Assembly (NCBI GenBank): GCA_029057255.1
Contig: JAICZO010000411.1
Span: forward strand, 1 to 14,016
Direction: 5' to 3'
DNA: 14,016 nt
Source: Muribaculaceae bacterium
GTDB lineage: Bacteria > Bacteroidota > Bacteroidia > Bacteroidales > Muribaculaceae
Made by a program: the position numbers and the translations under genes. Below the pieces are notes generated by a model that saw nothing but the letters and a program-made list of their open reading frames with translations, was not told the DNA's origin and ran no database searches. Of the stretch, positions 1 through 8,400 are shown one piece after another (positions within the stretch are counted from its first letter, which is position 1; each line of letters opens with the position of its first letter).

Positions 1-88
1 CGGGGGTGCCGTAGCTCAGTCCCAGAGCGGCAATCATGGCGCCCGCGGCGGTAGTGCCGAGACCTGTACGACTGCCGCGGAGGGTCTT
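1..88 (-). pseudogene. nrdJ: Continuation of the nrdJ reading frame beyond the TAG, running off the left edge
   Basis: Reading on in the same frame past the TAG at 89-91 gives KTLRGSRTGLGTTAAGAM followed by IAALGLSYGTP. This matches the conserved class II reductase segment of the form GRRTGLG-T--GD-IAALGLRYG that normally follows directly after this point. No frameshift, insertion or intein separates the halves; a single sense codon has become TAG. Two positions look off-consensus (GSRTG instead of GRRTG, and Ala where Asp is usual after the Gly), but 29 codons are too few to call decay. It could be a pseudogene fragment, the second half of a split reductase, or intact coding sequence with one base-call error. 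Confidence 0.6.
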
Positions 89-1246
89 CTACTTCATCTT
101 GAGCCACAGGTTGCGCTCGGGCGACTTTACTTCGTCCGGCTCGGGGTCTGTCTCGATTTTTGCGAGGATGAGGTCTATCTTCTCCATCTCGAGGTCGATG
201 ATGTCATCCATGATTCGCTGAGCCTTGCGCACGTGGTGTGCGAGCAGGGCGTAGGCGAACTCTGCCTCGGCGGTGAAGGGAGCCTTCACGAAAGAGTACA
301 GATTGACAGCGAGCAGGCGGCAGCTGTCGTAGGGGCATAGAGGTATCTCGCCGCAGGGGTTGGTCGATATGGTCTCGAAGCCGAGGTCGGCATAGCAGTC
401 AGGCACCGACTCGCGGCGTATAGTGTCCCAGAAAAGCACTCCGGGCTCGGCCGACTTCCACGCGTTGGCCACGATTTTCTGCCACAGAGCTGCGGCGTCT
501 ATTTCCTTGGTGACCACAGGATTGTCAGAGTCGACGGGGTACTGCTGTATATATTTCTCGCCTGACTCCACGGCGCGCATGAAGTCGTCGTCGATACGGA
601 CCGACACATTGGCGCCCGTCACCTTGCCGGGTGTCATCTTCGCGTCGATAAAAGCCTCGGAGTCGGGGTGCTTGATTGACACTGTCATCATGAGGGCGCC
701 ACGGCGTCCATCCTGAGCCACTTCACGGGTTGAGTTGGAGTAGCGCTCCATGAAGGGGACCAGACCGGTGGATGTGAGAGCCGAGTTCTTGACAGCCATG
801 CCTCTGGGGCGTAGATGCGACAGGTCGTGACCGACACCGCCGCGGCGCTTCATGAGCTGCACCTGCTCCTGGTCGATGCGCATGATGCCGCCGTAGCTGT
901 CAGGCTTGCCGTCGACACCGATCACGAAGCAATTGGAGAGCGAGCCCACCTGGAAGTCGTTGCCGATGCCGGCCATGGGGCTGCCCTGCGGCACGATGTA
1001 GCGGAAGTCCTTGAGGAGGTCGAAAACCTCGTCGGCAGTCATACCCTGGGGGTATTTTGCCTCGATACGTGCAAGTTCTGCCGCCAGACGACGGTGCATG
1101 TCGTCGGGGTTAAGTTCGTAGATATTTCCGTCGCTGTCTTTAAGAGCGTATTTGCTCACCCATACCTGAGCGGCCAGTTCGTCGCCGCCAAAATATTCCA
1201 GAGAGGCCTCGAGAGCCTGCTCATATGTATATACCGGTCTTTCCAT
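89..1246 (-). CDS. nrdJ: Class II (adenosylcobalamin-dependent) ribonucleotide reductase, N-terminal part, cut by an in-frame TAG
   Basis: This enzyme reduces ribonucleotides to deoxyribonucleotides in the cytoplasm, using adenosylcobalamin as radical source. The 385 residues up to the stop contain the ATP-cone/barrel start and the catalytic set: Cys106 in SLSNCFV (first redox Cys), GGVGHDLSHLRPRG, NPCGEIPLCP with Asn296, radical Cys298 and Glu300, and Cys309 in DSCRLLAVNL (second redox Cys). Family members are usually far longer (commonly 700 or more residues), so the back half of the barrel and the C-terminal cysteines are missing here. The same frame continues with recognisable homology after the TAG at 89-91, so this is an interrupted gene rather than a short protein. 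The start is ATG at 1246; a TTG further upstream at 1270 lies within the -7 box and is rejected. The gene has its own promoter and no cobalamin riboswitch-sized leader. Identity of the family is very secure; whether the product is functional is unknown. Confidence 0.85.
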   Translation of the reverse strand: MERPVYTYEQALEASLEYFGGDELAAQVWVSKYALKDSDGNIYELNPDDMHRRLAAELARIEAKYPQGMTADEVFDLLKDFRYIVPQGSPMAGIGNDFQVGSLSNCFVIGVDGKPDSYGGIMRIDQEQVQLMKRRGGVGHDLSHLRPRGMAVKNSALTSTGLVPFMERYSNSTREVAQDGRRGALMMTVSIKHPDSEAFIDAKMTPGKVTGANVSVRIDDDFMRAVESGEKYIQQYPVDSDNPVVTKEIDAAALWQKIVANAWKSAEPGVLFWDTIRRESVPDCYADLGFETISTNPCGEIPLCPYDSCRLLAVNLYSFVKAPFTAEAEFAYALLAHHVRKAQRIMDDIIDLEMEKIDLILAKIETDPEPDEVKSPERNLWLKMK

Positions 1247-1267
1247 AGTCAGTTTTTCAAGCGACGG

Positions 1268-1298
1268 CAAAGTTAGTGGAAAAACGGGTCTTGTGCAA
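1268..1298 (-). promoter_or_regulatory. Promoter of nrdJ
   Basis: On the minus strand TAACTTTG (1275-1268) matches the Bacteroidota -7 consensus TAnnTTTG, with TTG (1298-1296) 20 bp upstream as the -33 element. It sits 21 bp before the ATG at 1246, so the leader is short and cannot contain a riboswitch. Confidence 0.6.
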
Positions 1299-1320
1299 GC
1301 GAGTCAATGTGTTTTAACAG

Positions 1321-1353
1321 CAGAAGTTATCGACATGCTGTCGATAACTTTTG
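1321..1353 (-). terminator. Hairpin after the DUF4421 gene
   Basis: A perfect 12-bp inverted repeat (AAGTTATCGACA / TGTCGATAACTT) with a 3-nt loop lies 8 bp beyond the DUF4421 stop codon. It extends to 15 bp if one G-T pair is allowed. The minus-strand sequence after it lacks a clean U-tract, so termination is likely but may be Rho-aided or act only through mRNA stability. Confidence 0.5.
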
Positions 1354-1360
1354 TGCCGCC

Positions 1361-2422
1361 TCACCACAGATTGAAGCGGTATCCCACCACCGCCTCGCCG
1401 CTGAGTATACCGCCGGCGAATGTAGTGCGTTTGTCGTTGACAAGAGCGGCGTCGAGTTTGACGACGGCGCCGCAGAACCACTTGTCGTTGTTCCACACGA
1501 TAGATGTCTTGAGGCGGTTGTAGAGCGAGAACGACACTTTCTCGACGTCGGAGTTGACGAAGCCCTTGCGCACGCCCACGATGGGCGACTCGCTGACGCC
1601 GAACACCCACTTGGGATGGAAAACCCAGTTGTAGCCGTAGCCCAAGCGCAGACAGTAGTTGTGCGTGTCGACGCGGTAGTGGTAGTCGGTCCAGTGGTCG
1701 GGCAGCTGGTCGCGCAGCACGTCGGGCAGCGTACTGAAGTCGAAGTCAAGCTTCTGCGTGTATATCGAGAAGCCCGTGTAGAACGAGCCGTGACTCTTGC
1801 GCTGCACCCTGCTGAAGTTGAACGACGCAGCCTCGGAGTAGCGCTTGTGTGTGAAGAAGTAGTAGGCGTCGATACCCCAGGTGAGATTGTTTATGCCGTG
1901 AAAGGGCAGGTTGAGGTGCGCCGGGTCATTCTTGTCGCCGAAGCGTTTTATCGTCGAGCCTACATCATTCTTTATCATATATGCCTCGGCGGCGAAGAGC
2001 ATGCAGTTGAAGCCGAAGCGGAAGCGCTTGCGCGAGCGGTCGACACCACCGATGAGCTTGCTGAGGTTGACGTCATAGCCCGCCGATATGGCAAGATATG
2101 TGAGGTAGATACCCGACGATGTCGAGGGGTCGCTGTCCATGAGTATATACTTGTTGTTGGGCAGCACGAAGCGGTAACCGTCGGTCCAGGAGTCGGTCGT
2201 GATTTTGGCGCTGAACTTGTAGCCTGTGCCTTTGACGTATGTCGAGTCGTAGCCGTTGAAAAACTTGTCGCCCCAACGGTATGTGTTGACGATGAAACGC
2301 GGGAACTTGCCCCACTCCGCGATGGAGTCAAGAGCGAAACTGATGCCGTGCGCCTTCGGGGCCGACATGAATACTGCCGAGAACAACAGCAGCAGGATGA
2401 TATATGCGCGTGATGACTTCAT
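1361..2422 (-). CDS. Exported DUF4421 family protein
   Basis: This encodes 353 residues of unknown function. It begins with a signal peptide (MKSSRAYIILLLLFSAVFMS, likely cleaved near residues 24-26 at KAHG). The mature part has alternating aromatic/polar segments typical of an outer-membrane or periplasmic beta-rich protein, for example GDKFFNGYDSTYVKGTGYKF near the N-terminus and repeated strands ending in GEAVVGYRFNLW; an aromatic last residue is common in outer-membrane barrels. The family is recognised from the NGYDSTYV-GTGY segment and the overall length, and is largely restricted to Bacteroidota. The start is ATG at 2422, because a TAnnTTTG box lies just upstream at 2432-2439; in-frame codons further upstream precede the promoter. 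It is monocistronic, between the gdhA terminator and nrdJ. Barrel topology is inference. Confidence 0.8.
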   Translation of the reverse strand: MKSSRAYIILLLLFSAVFMSAPKAHGISFALDSIAEWGKFPRFIVNTYRWGDKFFNGYDSTYVKGTGYKFSAKITTDSWTDGYRFVLPNNKYILMDSDPSTSSGIYLTYLAISAGYDVNLSKLIGGVDRSRKRFRFGFNCMLFAAEAYMIKNDVGSTIKRFGDKNDPAHLNLPFHGINNLTWGIDAYYFFTHKRYSEAASFNFSRVQRKSHGSFYTGFSIYTQKLDFDFSTLPDVLRDQLPDHWTDYHYRVDTHNYCLRLGYGYNWVFHPKWVFGVSESPIVGVRKGFVNSDVEKVSFSLYNRLKTSIVWNNDKWFCGAVVKLDAALVNDKRTTFAGGILSGEAVVGYRFNLW

Positions 2423-2431
2423 TTCAAGGTG

Positions 2432-2439
2432 CAAAAGTA
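2432..2439 (-). promoter_or_regulatory. -7 box of the DUF4421 gene
   Basis: TACTTTTG on the minus strand matches TAnnTTTG and lies 9 bp before the ATG at 2422, implying a very short leader. I see no convincing TTG at the expected -33 distance. Confidence 0.45.
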
Positions 2440-2506
2440 AGCATTTTAACGCAAATATCGCTAACATATCGACATTTCGTCGACTTTTGACCCAATAATA
2501 AAGACC

Positions 2507-2545
2507 GCAGAGACACTTGCGCCGTTGCGGCGCAGGCATCTCTGC
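2507..2545 (-). terminator. Terminator of gdhA
   Basis: A two-tier hairpin lies about 30 bp after the gdhA stop: outer 7-bp stem GCAGAGA/TCTCTGC, a 4x4 internal loop, then a perfect 7-bp GC-rich stem TGCGCCG/CGGCGCA with a 3-nt loop. On the minus strand it is followed by GGTCTTTATTATT, a modest U-rich tail. Confidence 0.65.
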
Positions 2546-2573
2546 TGTCTATATGTCGGTTTTAAGGTTTAAA

Positions 2574-3911
2574 TCAGCATACGCCGAGACCCATCATCGC
2601 GTTTGCGACCTTCATGAAGCCGGCGATGTTGGCGCCCTTCATGTAGTTGATGTATCCGTCGGGCTCAACGCCGTAGGCGAGGCACTGCTCGTGGATGTCG
2701 CTCATGATGGTGTGGAGCTTCTGGTCAACCTCTTCGGCAGTCCACTGGAGGTGCATTGCGTTCTGGCTCATCTCAAGACCGGATGTAGCCACGCCGCCTG
2801 CGTTGACAGCCTTGCCGGGAGCGTATACGGTGCGGCTCTCGATGAAAGCGTCGATAGCCTCGGGAGTACATCCCATGTTGGACACTTCGGCAACCATCTC
2901 TACGCCGTTGGCGATAAGAGCCTTGGCGTCGTCGCCGTTAAGCTCGTTCTGGGTAGCGCAGGGAAGGGCGATGTCGACCTTCTGCTCCCAGGGCTTGCGG
3001 CCTGCGAAGAACTGCGAGCCGGCAAACTTCTCGGCATAGGGAGCGACAACGTCGTTGCCCGACGAGCGGAGCTCGAGCATATAGTTGATTTTCTCCATGT
3101 CGAGACCTGCGGGGTCGTATACATAGCCGTCGGGGCCGGAGAGGGTCACGACCTTGGCGCCGAGCTCGGTAGCCTTGAGGGCTGCGCCCCATGCCACGTT
3201 GCCGAAGCCCGAGATAGCGACGGTCTTGCCCTTGATGTCGTCATTGCGCTGCTTGAGCATGTTCTGCACGAAGTAGAGGGCGCCGAAGCCGGTAGCCTCG
3301 GGACGGATGCGGCTGCCGCCGAATTCCATAGCCTTGCCGGTGAAAGTACCGTCGTGCTGGTTGACGAGGCGCTTGTACATGCCGTACATGTAGCCTACTT
3401 CGCGGCCGCCTACACCGATATCGCCTGCGGGCACGTCGCGGTCAGGACCGAGGTTCTTCCAGAGGCCGAGCATGAATGCCTGGCAGAAACGCATTATTTC
3501 GCGGTCGCTCTTGCCGCGGGGCGAGAAGTCGGAACCGCCTTTTGCACCGCCCATCGGGAGGGTTGTGAGCGCGTTTTTGAAAGTCTGCTCGAAGCCGAGG
3601 AACTTAAGTATTGAGAGGTTCACCGAAGCATGGAAACGGATGCCGCCTTTGTACGGGCCGATGGCATTGTTGAACTGGACGCGATAGCCGATATTGTTCT
3701 GCACTTCGCCCTTGTCGTCGAGCCAGGTTACACGGAAAGTGACGATACGGTCAGGCTCGACCATACGTTCGATGATTTTGTTACGTTCGAATTCGGGGTG
3801 CTGGTTGTAGACGTCTTCGACCGACATCAGAACTTCACGCACGGCCTGAAGATATTCTTTCTCGCCCGGATGCTTTGCCTCGAGGGCTGACATGATGCTG
3901 TTAATATCCAT
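2574..3911 (-). CDS. gdhA: Glutamate dehydrogenase, probably NADP(H)-linked
   Basis: This cytoplasmic enzyme interconverts 2-oxoglutarate plus ammonia and glutamate, the main ammonia-assimilation route in Bacteroidales. It has 445 residues, the usual length for hexameric bacterial GdhA. The substrate domain shows PYKGGIRFH and LPMGGAKGGSDF with the catalytic Lys at about residue 124; the Rossmann domain begins near residue 230 with ISGFGNVAWGAA. After the second strand the sequence VVTLSGPDG lacks the acidic residue typical of NAD-only enzymes, which favours NADP(H); this is inference. The start is ATG at 3911 (MDINSIMS), because the alternative 30 bp upstream adds only a basic stretch and the family begins here. 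It is a single-gene unit with a promoter at about 3974-4004, a leader of roughly 55 nt containing a hairpin, and a terminator downstream. Confidence 0.95.
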   Translation of the reverse strand: MDINSIMSALEAKHPGEKEYLQAVREVLMSVEDVYNQHPEFERNKIIERMVEPDRIVTFRVTWLDDKGEVQNNIGYRVQFNNAIGPYKGGIRFHASVNLSILKFLGFEQTFKNALTTLPMGGAKGGSDFSPRGKSDREIMRFCQAFMLGLWKNLGPDRDVPAGDIGVGGREVGYMYGMYKRLVNQHDGTFTGKAMEFGGSRIRPEATGFGALYFVQNMLKQRNDDIKGKTVAISGFGNVAWGAALKATELGAKVVTLSGPDGYVYDPAGLDMEKINYMLELRSSGNDVVAPYAEKFAGSQFFAGRKPWEQKVDIALPCATQNELNGDDAKALIANGVEMVAEVSNMGCTPEAIDAFIESRTVYAPGKAVNAGGVATSGLEMSQNAMHLQWTAEEVDQKLHTIMSDIHEQCLAYGVEPDGYINYMKGANIAGFMKVANAMMGLGVC

Positions 3912-3932
3912 AATGGTGTATTTTTTTTGACG

Positions 3933-3953
3933 CTCCGGCAACGGGGCCGGGAG
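3933..3953 (-). promoter_or_regulatory. Hairpin in the gdhA 5' leader
   Basis: On the minus strand CTCCCGGC and GCCGGAG pair around a CCCGTT loop with one bulged C. It sits between the predicted transcription start and an A-rich tract (eight As) just before the start codon. No regulator or riboswitch class is recognised; it may affect stability or translation. Confidence 0.3.
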
Positions 3954-3973
3954 TGATTTAGGGTTAACAGCGG

Positions 3974-4004
3974 CAAAGATAGCAACAATTATTGTACCCG
4001 CAAA
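3974..4004 (-). promoter_or_regulatory. Promoter of gdhA
   Basis: TATCTTTG (3981-3974) matches the TAnnTTTG -7 box and TTTG (4004-4001) lies 19 bp upstream, one of the two best matches to the Bacteroidota consensus in the window. The start codon is 62 bp downstream. Confidence 0.7.
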
Positions 4005-4022
4005 TTTTTTCTCGAAAAAACG

Positions 4023-4065
4023 AAAAAAGTGCGATTGGCTGCCCGTCCGGGACTGTTCCGCCCGG
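4023..4065 (-). terminator. Possible weak terminator of rsmD
   Basis: A 5-bp stem CCGGG/CCCGG with a 9-nt loop follows the rsmD stop within a few bases, and a TTTTTT tract occurs about 18 nt further along the minus strand. The distance between stem and U-tract is longer than ideal, so this is tentative. Confidence 0.3.
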
Positions 4066-4067
4066 TG

Positions 4068-4604
4068 CTATTCGACTACGAATATCGAGAAGTTGACCGA
4101 GCCGTAGGCGCGATGGTCGGCGAAGTGGGGCAAGGACGAGAAGTCGTGCTTGCGGCTGTGCTCGACAATGACGACCGTGCCGGGCTTGACAAGTGCCGAG
4201 CCAAGGATTTTGCCGGGAATCTCGGCGAAGCCGTCCATGTCGTAGGGAGGATCGGCGAAGACGATGTCAAACGCTTTGGGCGCCGAGGCGATGTAGCGCA
4301 GCACGTCGCCGCGCACGAGACTGAAGTTATCGGCTCCGAGCTCGCCTGCCACCTTGGCGATGAAGCGTTGCTGGGTGGGCGCTTTCTCGACTGCCGTCAC
4401 ATGGCGGCACTCGCGCGAGAGGAACTCGAAGCTTATCGCTCCGGTGCCGGCAAAGAGGTCGAGGGCGTCGAGGCCTTCGAAGTCGAGCATGTTCTCGAGC
4501 ACATTGAATATGTTCTCGCGCGCGAAGTCGGTGGTGGGGCGTGCGGTTATGTTTGAGGGCACGTCGAAACGACGGCGGCCGTATTTTCCTCTTATTATTC
4601 GCAT
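4068..4604 (-). CDS. rsmD: 16S rRNA (guanine(966)-N2)-methyltransferase RsmD
   Basis: This enzyme transfers a methyl group from S-adenosylmethionine to G966 of 16S rRNA during small-subunit assembly. The 178-residue product is normal for the family. It starts MRIIRGKYGRRR, has the SAM-binding motif DLFAGTG at residues 49-55, the acidic motif II VEK at 72-74, and the catalytic DPPY tetrad at 118-121. The start at 4604 matches the family N-terminus and overlaps the last 10 bp of the DUF3822 gene upstream, so translation is probably coupled. Transcription should come from the promoter before DUF3822. It ends in TAG, which is useful evidence that TAG is an ordinary stop in this genome. Confidence 0.93.
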   Translation of the reverse strand: MRIIRGKYGRRRFDVPSNITARPTTDFARENIFNVLENMLDFEGLDALDLFAGTGAISFEFLSRECRHVTAVEKAPTQQRFIAKVAGELGADNFSLVRGDVLRYIASAPKAFDIVFADPPYDMDGFAEIPGKILGSALVKPGTVVIVEHSRKHDFSSLPHFADHRAYGSVNFSIFVVE

Positions 4605-5437
4605 AGCGGGAGTATTACAAGTGGGAATGGCGCATTGAGAGCCTCGCGGCCGTTGCGGAAGGCGGCCGACGGGAAAATAACCGGCATGACGCATGCGGCA
4701 TACTGCCTCAGGCGGGGCATGACGGCGTCGCGCGCGGCATGGTCGCCGCAAAGCAGAATCTCGTCCTCGGCAGGGTCGAGCCCGGCGATATTTGCCGAGG
4801 CAAGAGTATAGTAGAGGGCGTCGTCATCCGAGGGTATGGCGTGCGTGGTCACCACGGCAGGGCGTCCGTCGGTCCCGAAGGCAAGAATGTCGGCACTGCG
4901 GCCGCGTCCGTTGGCGTGCAGATGCAGGTAGATTTTGCCGCTGTTGCCCAGCAGGCTCTTGCGGCTGAAGTAGCGCATGAGCAGACTGATGTGGCAATGC
5001 ATCGCCGGGTTGCGGAATGTGCGCGCAAGGAAGTTGGCGACATCGGTGTCGAGAGTCCACAGCACCGCCGCGCCGCTGTCAGGCACCGCATCGGCATATA
5101 CCGTACACGGGCTGTCGGCGCTCAGACGGAGGTACTCGGCAAGGCGCTCGTGCATGTCGTCGTCAAGCCCCTCGGGCACGACGGAGTAAGCACGCGTGCG
5201 CACCACGACATCGACCGAGCCGAAGTCGGACAGCAGCACCGGAGCGGCATAGACCGCCTCCTCGATGGCCTTGCGGCGGTCGCGGGCAGGGTCGAGCGGC
5301 AGCGAGAAATGCAGCAGCGACGACTCCTCGACCGTAGACCACACCACCGCACGGATGGCGTCGGTGTCGATCTGCAAGGCGAGGCGCCAGAGGCGCGGGC
5401 GCTCGATAGATGATATGTCGTTGTGCCGTTCTGTCAT
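4595..5437 (-). CDS. DUF3822 family protein
   Basis: This encodes 280 residues of unknown function with no signal peptide or membrane segment, so probably cytoplasmic. Visible features are an N-terminal strand pattern RLWRLALQIDTDAIRAVVW, a central CHISLLMRYFSRKSLLGNSG, and a C-terminus rich in Ala/Pro ending PLVILPLCE. I recognise it as DUF3822, a Bacteroidota family often found directly upstream of rsmD, as here with a 10-bp overlap. The start is ATG at 5437, 12 bp after a TAnnTTTG box; a start further upstream at 5482 would precede the promoter. Adjacency to rsmD suggests a link to ribosome or RNA handling, but that is guilt by association only. Confidence 0.8.
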   Translation of the reverse strand: MTERHNDISSIERPRLWRLALQIDTDAIRAVVWSTVEESSLLHFSLPLDPARDRRKAIEEAVYAAPVLLSDFGSVDVVVRTRAYSVVPEGLDDDMHERLAEYLRLSADSPCTVYADAVPDSGAAVLWTLDTDVANFLARTFRNPAMHCHISLLMRYFSRKSLLGNSGKIYLHLHANGRGRSADILAFGTDGRPAVVTTHAIPSDDDALYYTLASANIAGLDPAEDEILLCGDHAARDAVMPRLRQYAACVMPVIFPSAAFRNGREALNAPFPLVILPLCE

Positions 5438-5448
5438 TTTTTGCACCA

Positions 5449-5479
5449 CAAAGTTAGCTATTTTTGCCGAGACGGCAAA
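5449..5479 (-). promoter_or_regulatory. Promoter of DUF3822-rsmD, inside the helicase 3' end
   Basis: TAACTTTG (5456-5449) with TTTG (5479-5476) exactly 19 bp upstream is a close match to the Bacteroidota consensus. The -33 element lies within the last codons of the helicase gene and the -7 box in the 20-bp gap before DUF3822. Confidence 0.65.
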
Positions 5480-8400
5480 CACCCGTCGTAATAGCAGCCG
5501 TGCTCGCGGGTGTATTCGACAAGCGATCGGAAAAGGGCGTTGGACGACAGCAGCGTCGCATTGCCTATTATAACAAGATGTTCGCGCGCACGCGTCATGG
5601 CGACGTTCAGCTTGCGGTCGATGACGGCGCCGTCTTCCTCGAAGGCGTTGTCGGTCAGAAAACCGAGCTGCGCGGGGCGCTTCACGGTGAAGCCGTAGAA
5701 GATGTATTTGCGCTGACTGCCCTGGAAGCGCTCCACCGTGTCGACGGTTATGCCGTCGAAGGCGTCGATGCCGTAGCTCGCAAGGGCACGGCGCACGGCA
5801 TTTATCTGGCTGCGGTAAGGCACTATCACGCCCACCGTATCGTCGGGGTCGAAGCTCGCCTCGCCACGGTATACATCGGCGACAAGCCCGGCTATGAGTT
5901 CGGCCTCGAGGGTGTTGACCTTGTCGGCCTCGTCAGCGACACGCCCGACGACATTTACAAATGCCAGACGCCCCATTATAGCATCCTCGCCAAGCCCGGC
6001 GGTCTGATGCGGCAGCGGCACTGGCAGGAGGCGGCCGCCGTAGAAAGCGCGGCTCGGGAAGTCGGCGATGTCGCGATGCATGCGGCCCTGACGGGTGAGC
6101 ATATATGTCACCGACGGGTCGTCGGCATAACGGCGCAGCAGGCGCTCGAAGAGCGAGTGGCGGCAGTCTGTCAGCCCTATGGCGCAGAGCGCCGGGTCGT
6201 CGACAACCGAGCACGACTGGGGCTGGAGCACGACGGCCGGCAGCTGCTTATGGTCACCGATCATGACAAAACGCCGTATCGACGGCTTGCCGTCAGGGCC
6301 TACCGAGCTAAGCATGCCTGTCAGCTGCGGCTCGAGAATCTGCGACGCCTCGTCGATGACGGCGAGCGAGAACGACCGCAGCCCCAATATGCCCGAGGCG
6401 GCATTGACAGCCGCCACAGTGCCCGCCACAACGCGTGCCCCGCGGATGAGCTGCCGCACCTGTGCCACGTCGGCGCATCCGTCGATGCGGTTGCGGAGCA
6501 GATAGGGTCTGTAGTCCTCGGCTGTCGACAGCTCCTGCCCGATGCGGACAAAGTCAATGCCGCACTCGACGAGCTTGGAGCATATCTCGTCGACAGCACG
6601 GTTGGTATACGACAGCAGGAGCACCGAAGTACCCTCCCGCGCAAGCTCCTCGCGCACCGTCGTCACCATGCCGTACGATGTCTTGCCCGTCCCCGGCGGG
6701 CCTATGATAAGGAAGAAGTCGCGCGCCTGCGCCACCCTCAGGGCGAGTCCGTCGAAATCGCCGTGGCCGAGGCGCAGAGTCTCCCGCGGGTCGACCGACG
6801 GCCGGCGTCGCATCAGCAGCAGGTCGCGGCGGCTGCCGGGCGCTGTCAGGAACGAGCGCAGGCCGGCAAAGAGCGAGGGGTACGACGAGTCCATGCTGTC
6901 ATGCTCGATGGCCCACGGCGAAGCGGCGTAGCGCGTATATGGCAGCGCGCCCGACTGCACGAAGCGCAGACGCAGCTCGATGTCGGCAGCGCCTATACGC
7001 ACTATGGTGCAGCGGTGCACCATCTGTTTTCTTAAATCAGGCTCCTCGCCCTCGGCATAGGCATAGAGCAGCACGGCATCGCCGGGGCGGAAGTTGGCCA
7101 TGCCGCACGAGTCGGGGTCGAAGCGCATCACAATAGTCTCCACTACCCCGTCATGCCCCGAGGTCGGACTCACAAGACGCAGCCCGGCATACACCGAACC
7201 GGCGTCGAGCTTCTCCGACAGGCTGCAGTGCCATGCCGACGACAGTCCCGAGGCGCGTCGGCCGGGGGCACCGCTCTTCGACAGCCAGTGCTCGGTGGCG
7301 CAGAAACGCCACATACGCAGGAAGTATGCGCGCTCGAGGCCGTCGGATAGGCGTACCGGCTCGAGCAGACTCTCGAGCTGCGGCTTGGTATATCGCAGCC
7401 ACAGACTGTCCTGCCGCTGCGGCGCGAATGCTGCGGCGTCGAGATTCCCGACCGGCGAAATATCGCCAGAGACTATACGGCGCTCGATGCCGACAATCTC
7501 GTTGCGCACCTGCATGGCCTCGGCAAAGAGCTCAGGAGCGAAGCCGAGCGAGATGAGCGGCTCGCAGTAGCGGGAGTACAGCAGAAAGGCGTCGAGGCGG
7601 TCGTCGCCCGACACCGCACCGCCGACATTACCCAGCCTGAGCACGGCCATATACAGCAAGAGCTGCACATAGTGCGGCCGGCGGTGTCGCGGCACCGTGA
7701 AGTCGCCGCAGGGCCACTCCCCTTTCCCGGCCTTCTGCTCCACGAGCAGCCTGCCGTCGAGCTGGAGCATGTCCATACGCCCCTGCAGGCCGAGCATCTC
7801 GGAGAAAAATGCCGGCTCGAGCACGACGTCGCGGCGGTCAAATCCGGTGAGACCGTCGGCGAGCGTGTGCCTGACAGCCTTCTCGATATTGACCTTCTGC
7901 TCACGGGCGCGGGTGTGGAAGTCGCGGCCTATGTCGCACGTTGCGAGGCTGACGGCATTGCTGCGGAAAAAGTCGAGCACACTGCCGGCATAGTCGGTCT
8001 CCTCGCCGTCGGCACGGTGTATCTCGGCGTCGAGCAGGCGCGATGCGAAGTTACCGAGGATGACTGCCTCGTTGTTGACCGGAGGCGACATCTTCTTCAC
8101 GAGACTTATGCGGGCATCGGTGGCGTAGGTCTCGAAGCAGCCCGCCACCTGCGTGACATTGACGAGGTAGTCAGGCTCGTATACGATATAGGCAGCCGTA
8201 CAGACGCCCTTGTTCTCGCGCGGGAATACCAGATTGAGCTGGCTGCCCTCCTCCACCAGCGAGGCTATGTGGCACAGATGCGGCGCCCCGGCATCGAGCA
8301 GAATCTCGCGGCACTCGCCGCCGTCGGCCACACACCGCAGCATATTGCCGTCGGAGCCGAGCACCACCACCCTCATGTAGTCACCGTCGCGGTCGCGGAC

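Noticed and set aside
89..91. Genome-wide reassignment of TAG to a sense codon
   Set aside because: rsmD and the helicase both end in TAG at their expected lengths.
1247..1270. TTG start for nrdJ at 1270
   Set aside because: It overlaps the -7 promoter box and would lie upstream of the transcription start; the ATG at 1246 matches the family N-terminus.
1247..1320. Cobalamin riboswitch before nrdJ
   Set aside because: The promoter leaves a leader of only about 20 nt, far too short for the riboswitch.
1324..1350. TTATCGACA words as DnaA boxes marking an origin
   Set aside because: They differ from TTATNCACA at one base, occur only as the two arms of a hairpin, and no dnaA, dnaN or AT-rich unwinding region is nearby.
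1307..3614. Long plus-strand frames opposite the DUF4421 gene and gdhA (368 and 365 codons)
   Set aside because: They are antisense to clearly recognised genes, are low-complexity Val/Ala/Glu rich, and have no promoter or homology.
5464..7035. 523-codon open frame on the plus strand opposite the helicase
   Set aside because: It is a shadow of the GC-rich helicase gene; the translation is rich in Arg/His/Ala with no motifs, while the minus strand has all SF1 motifs.
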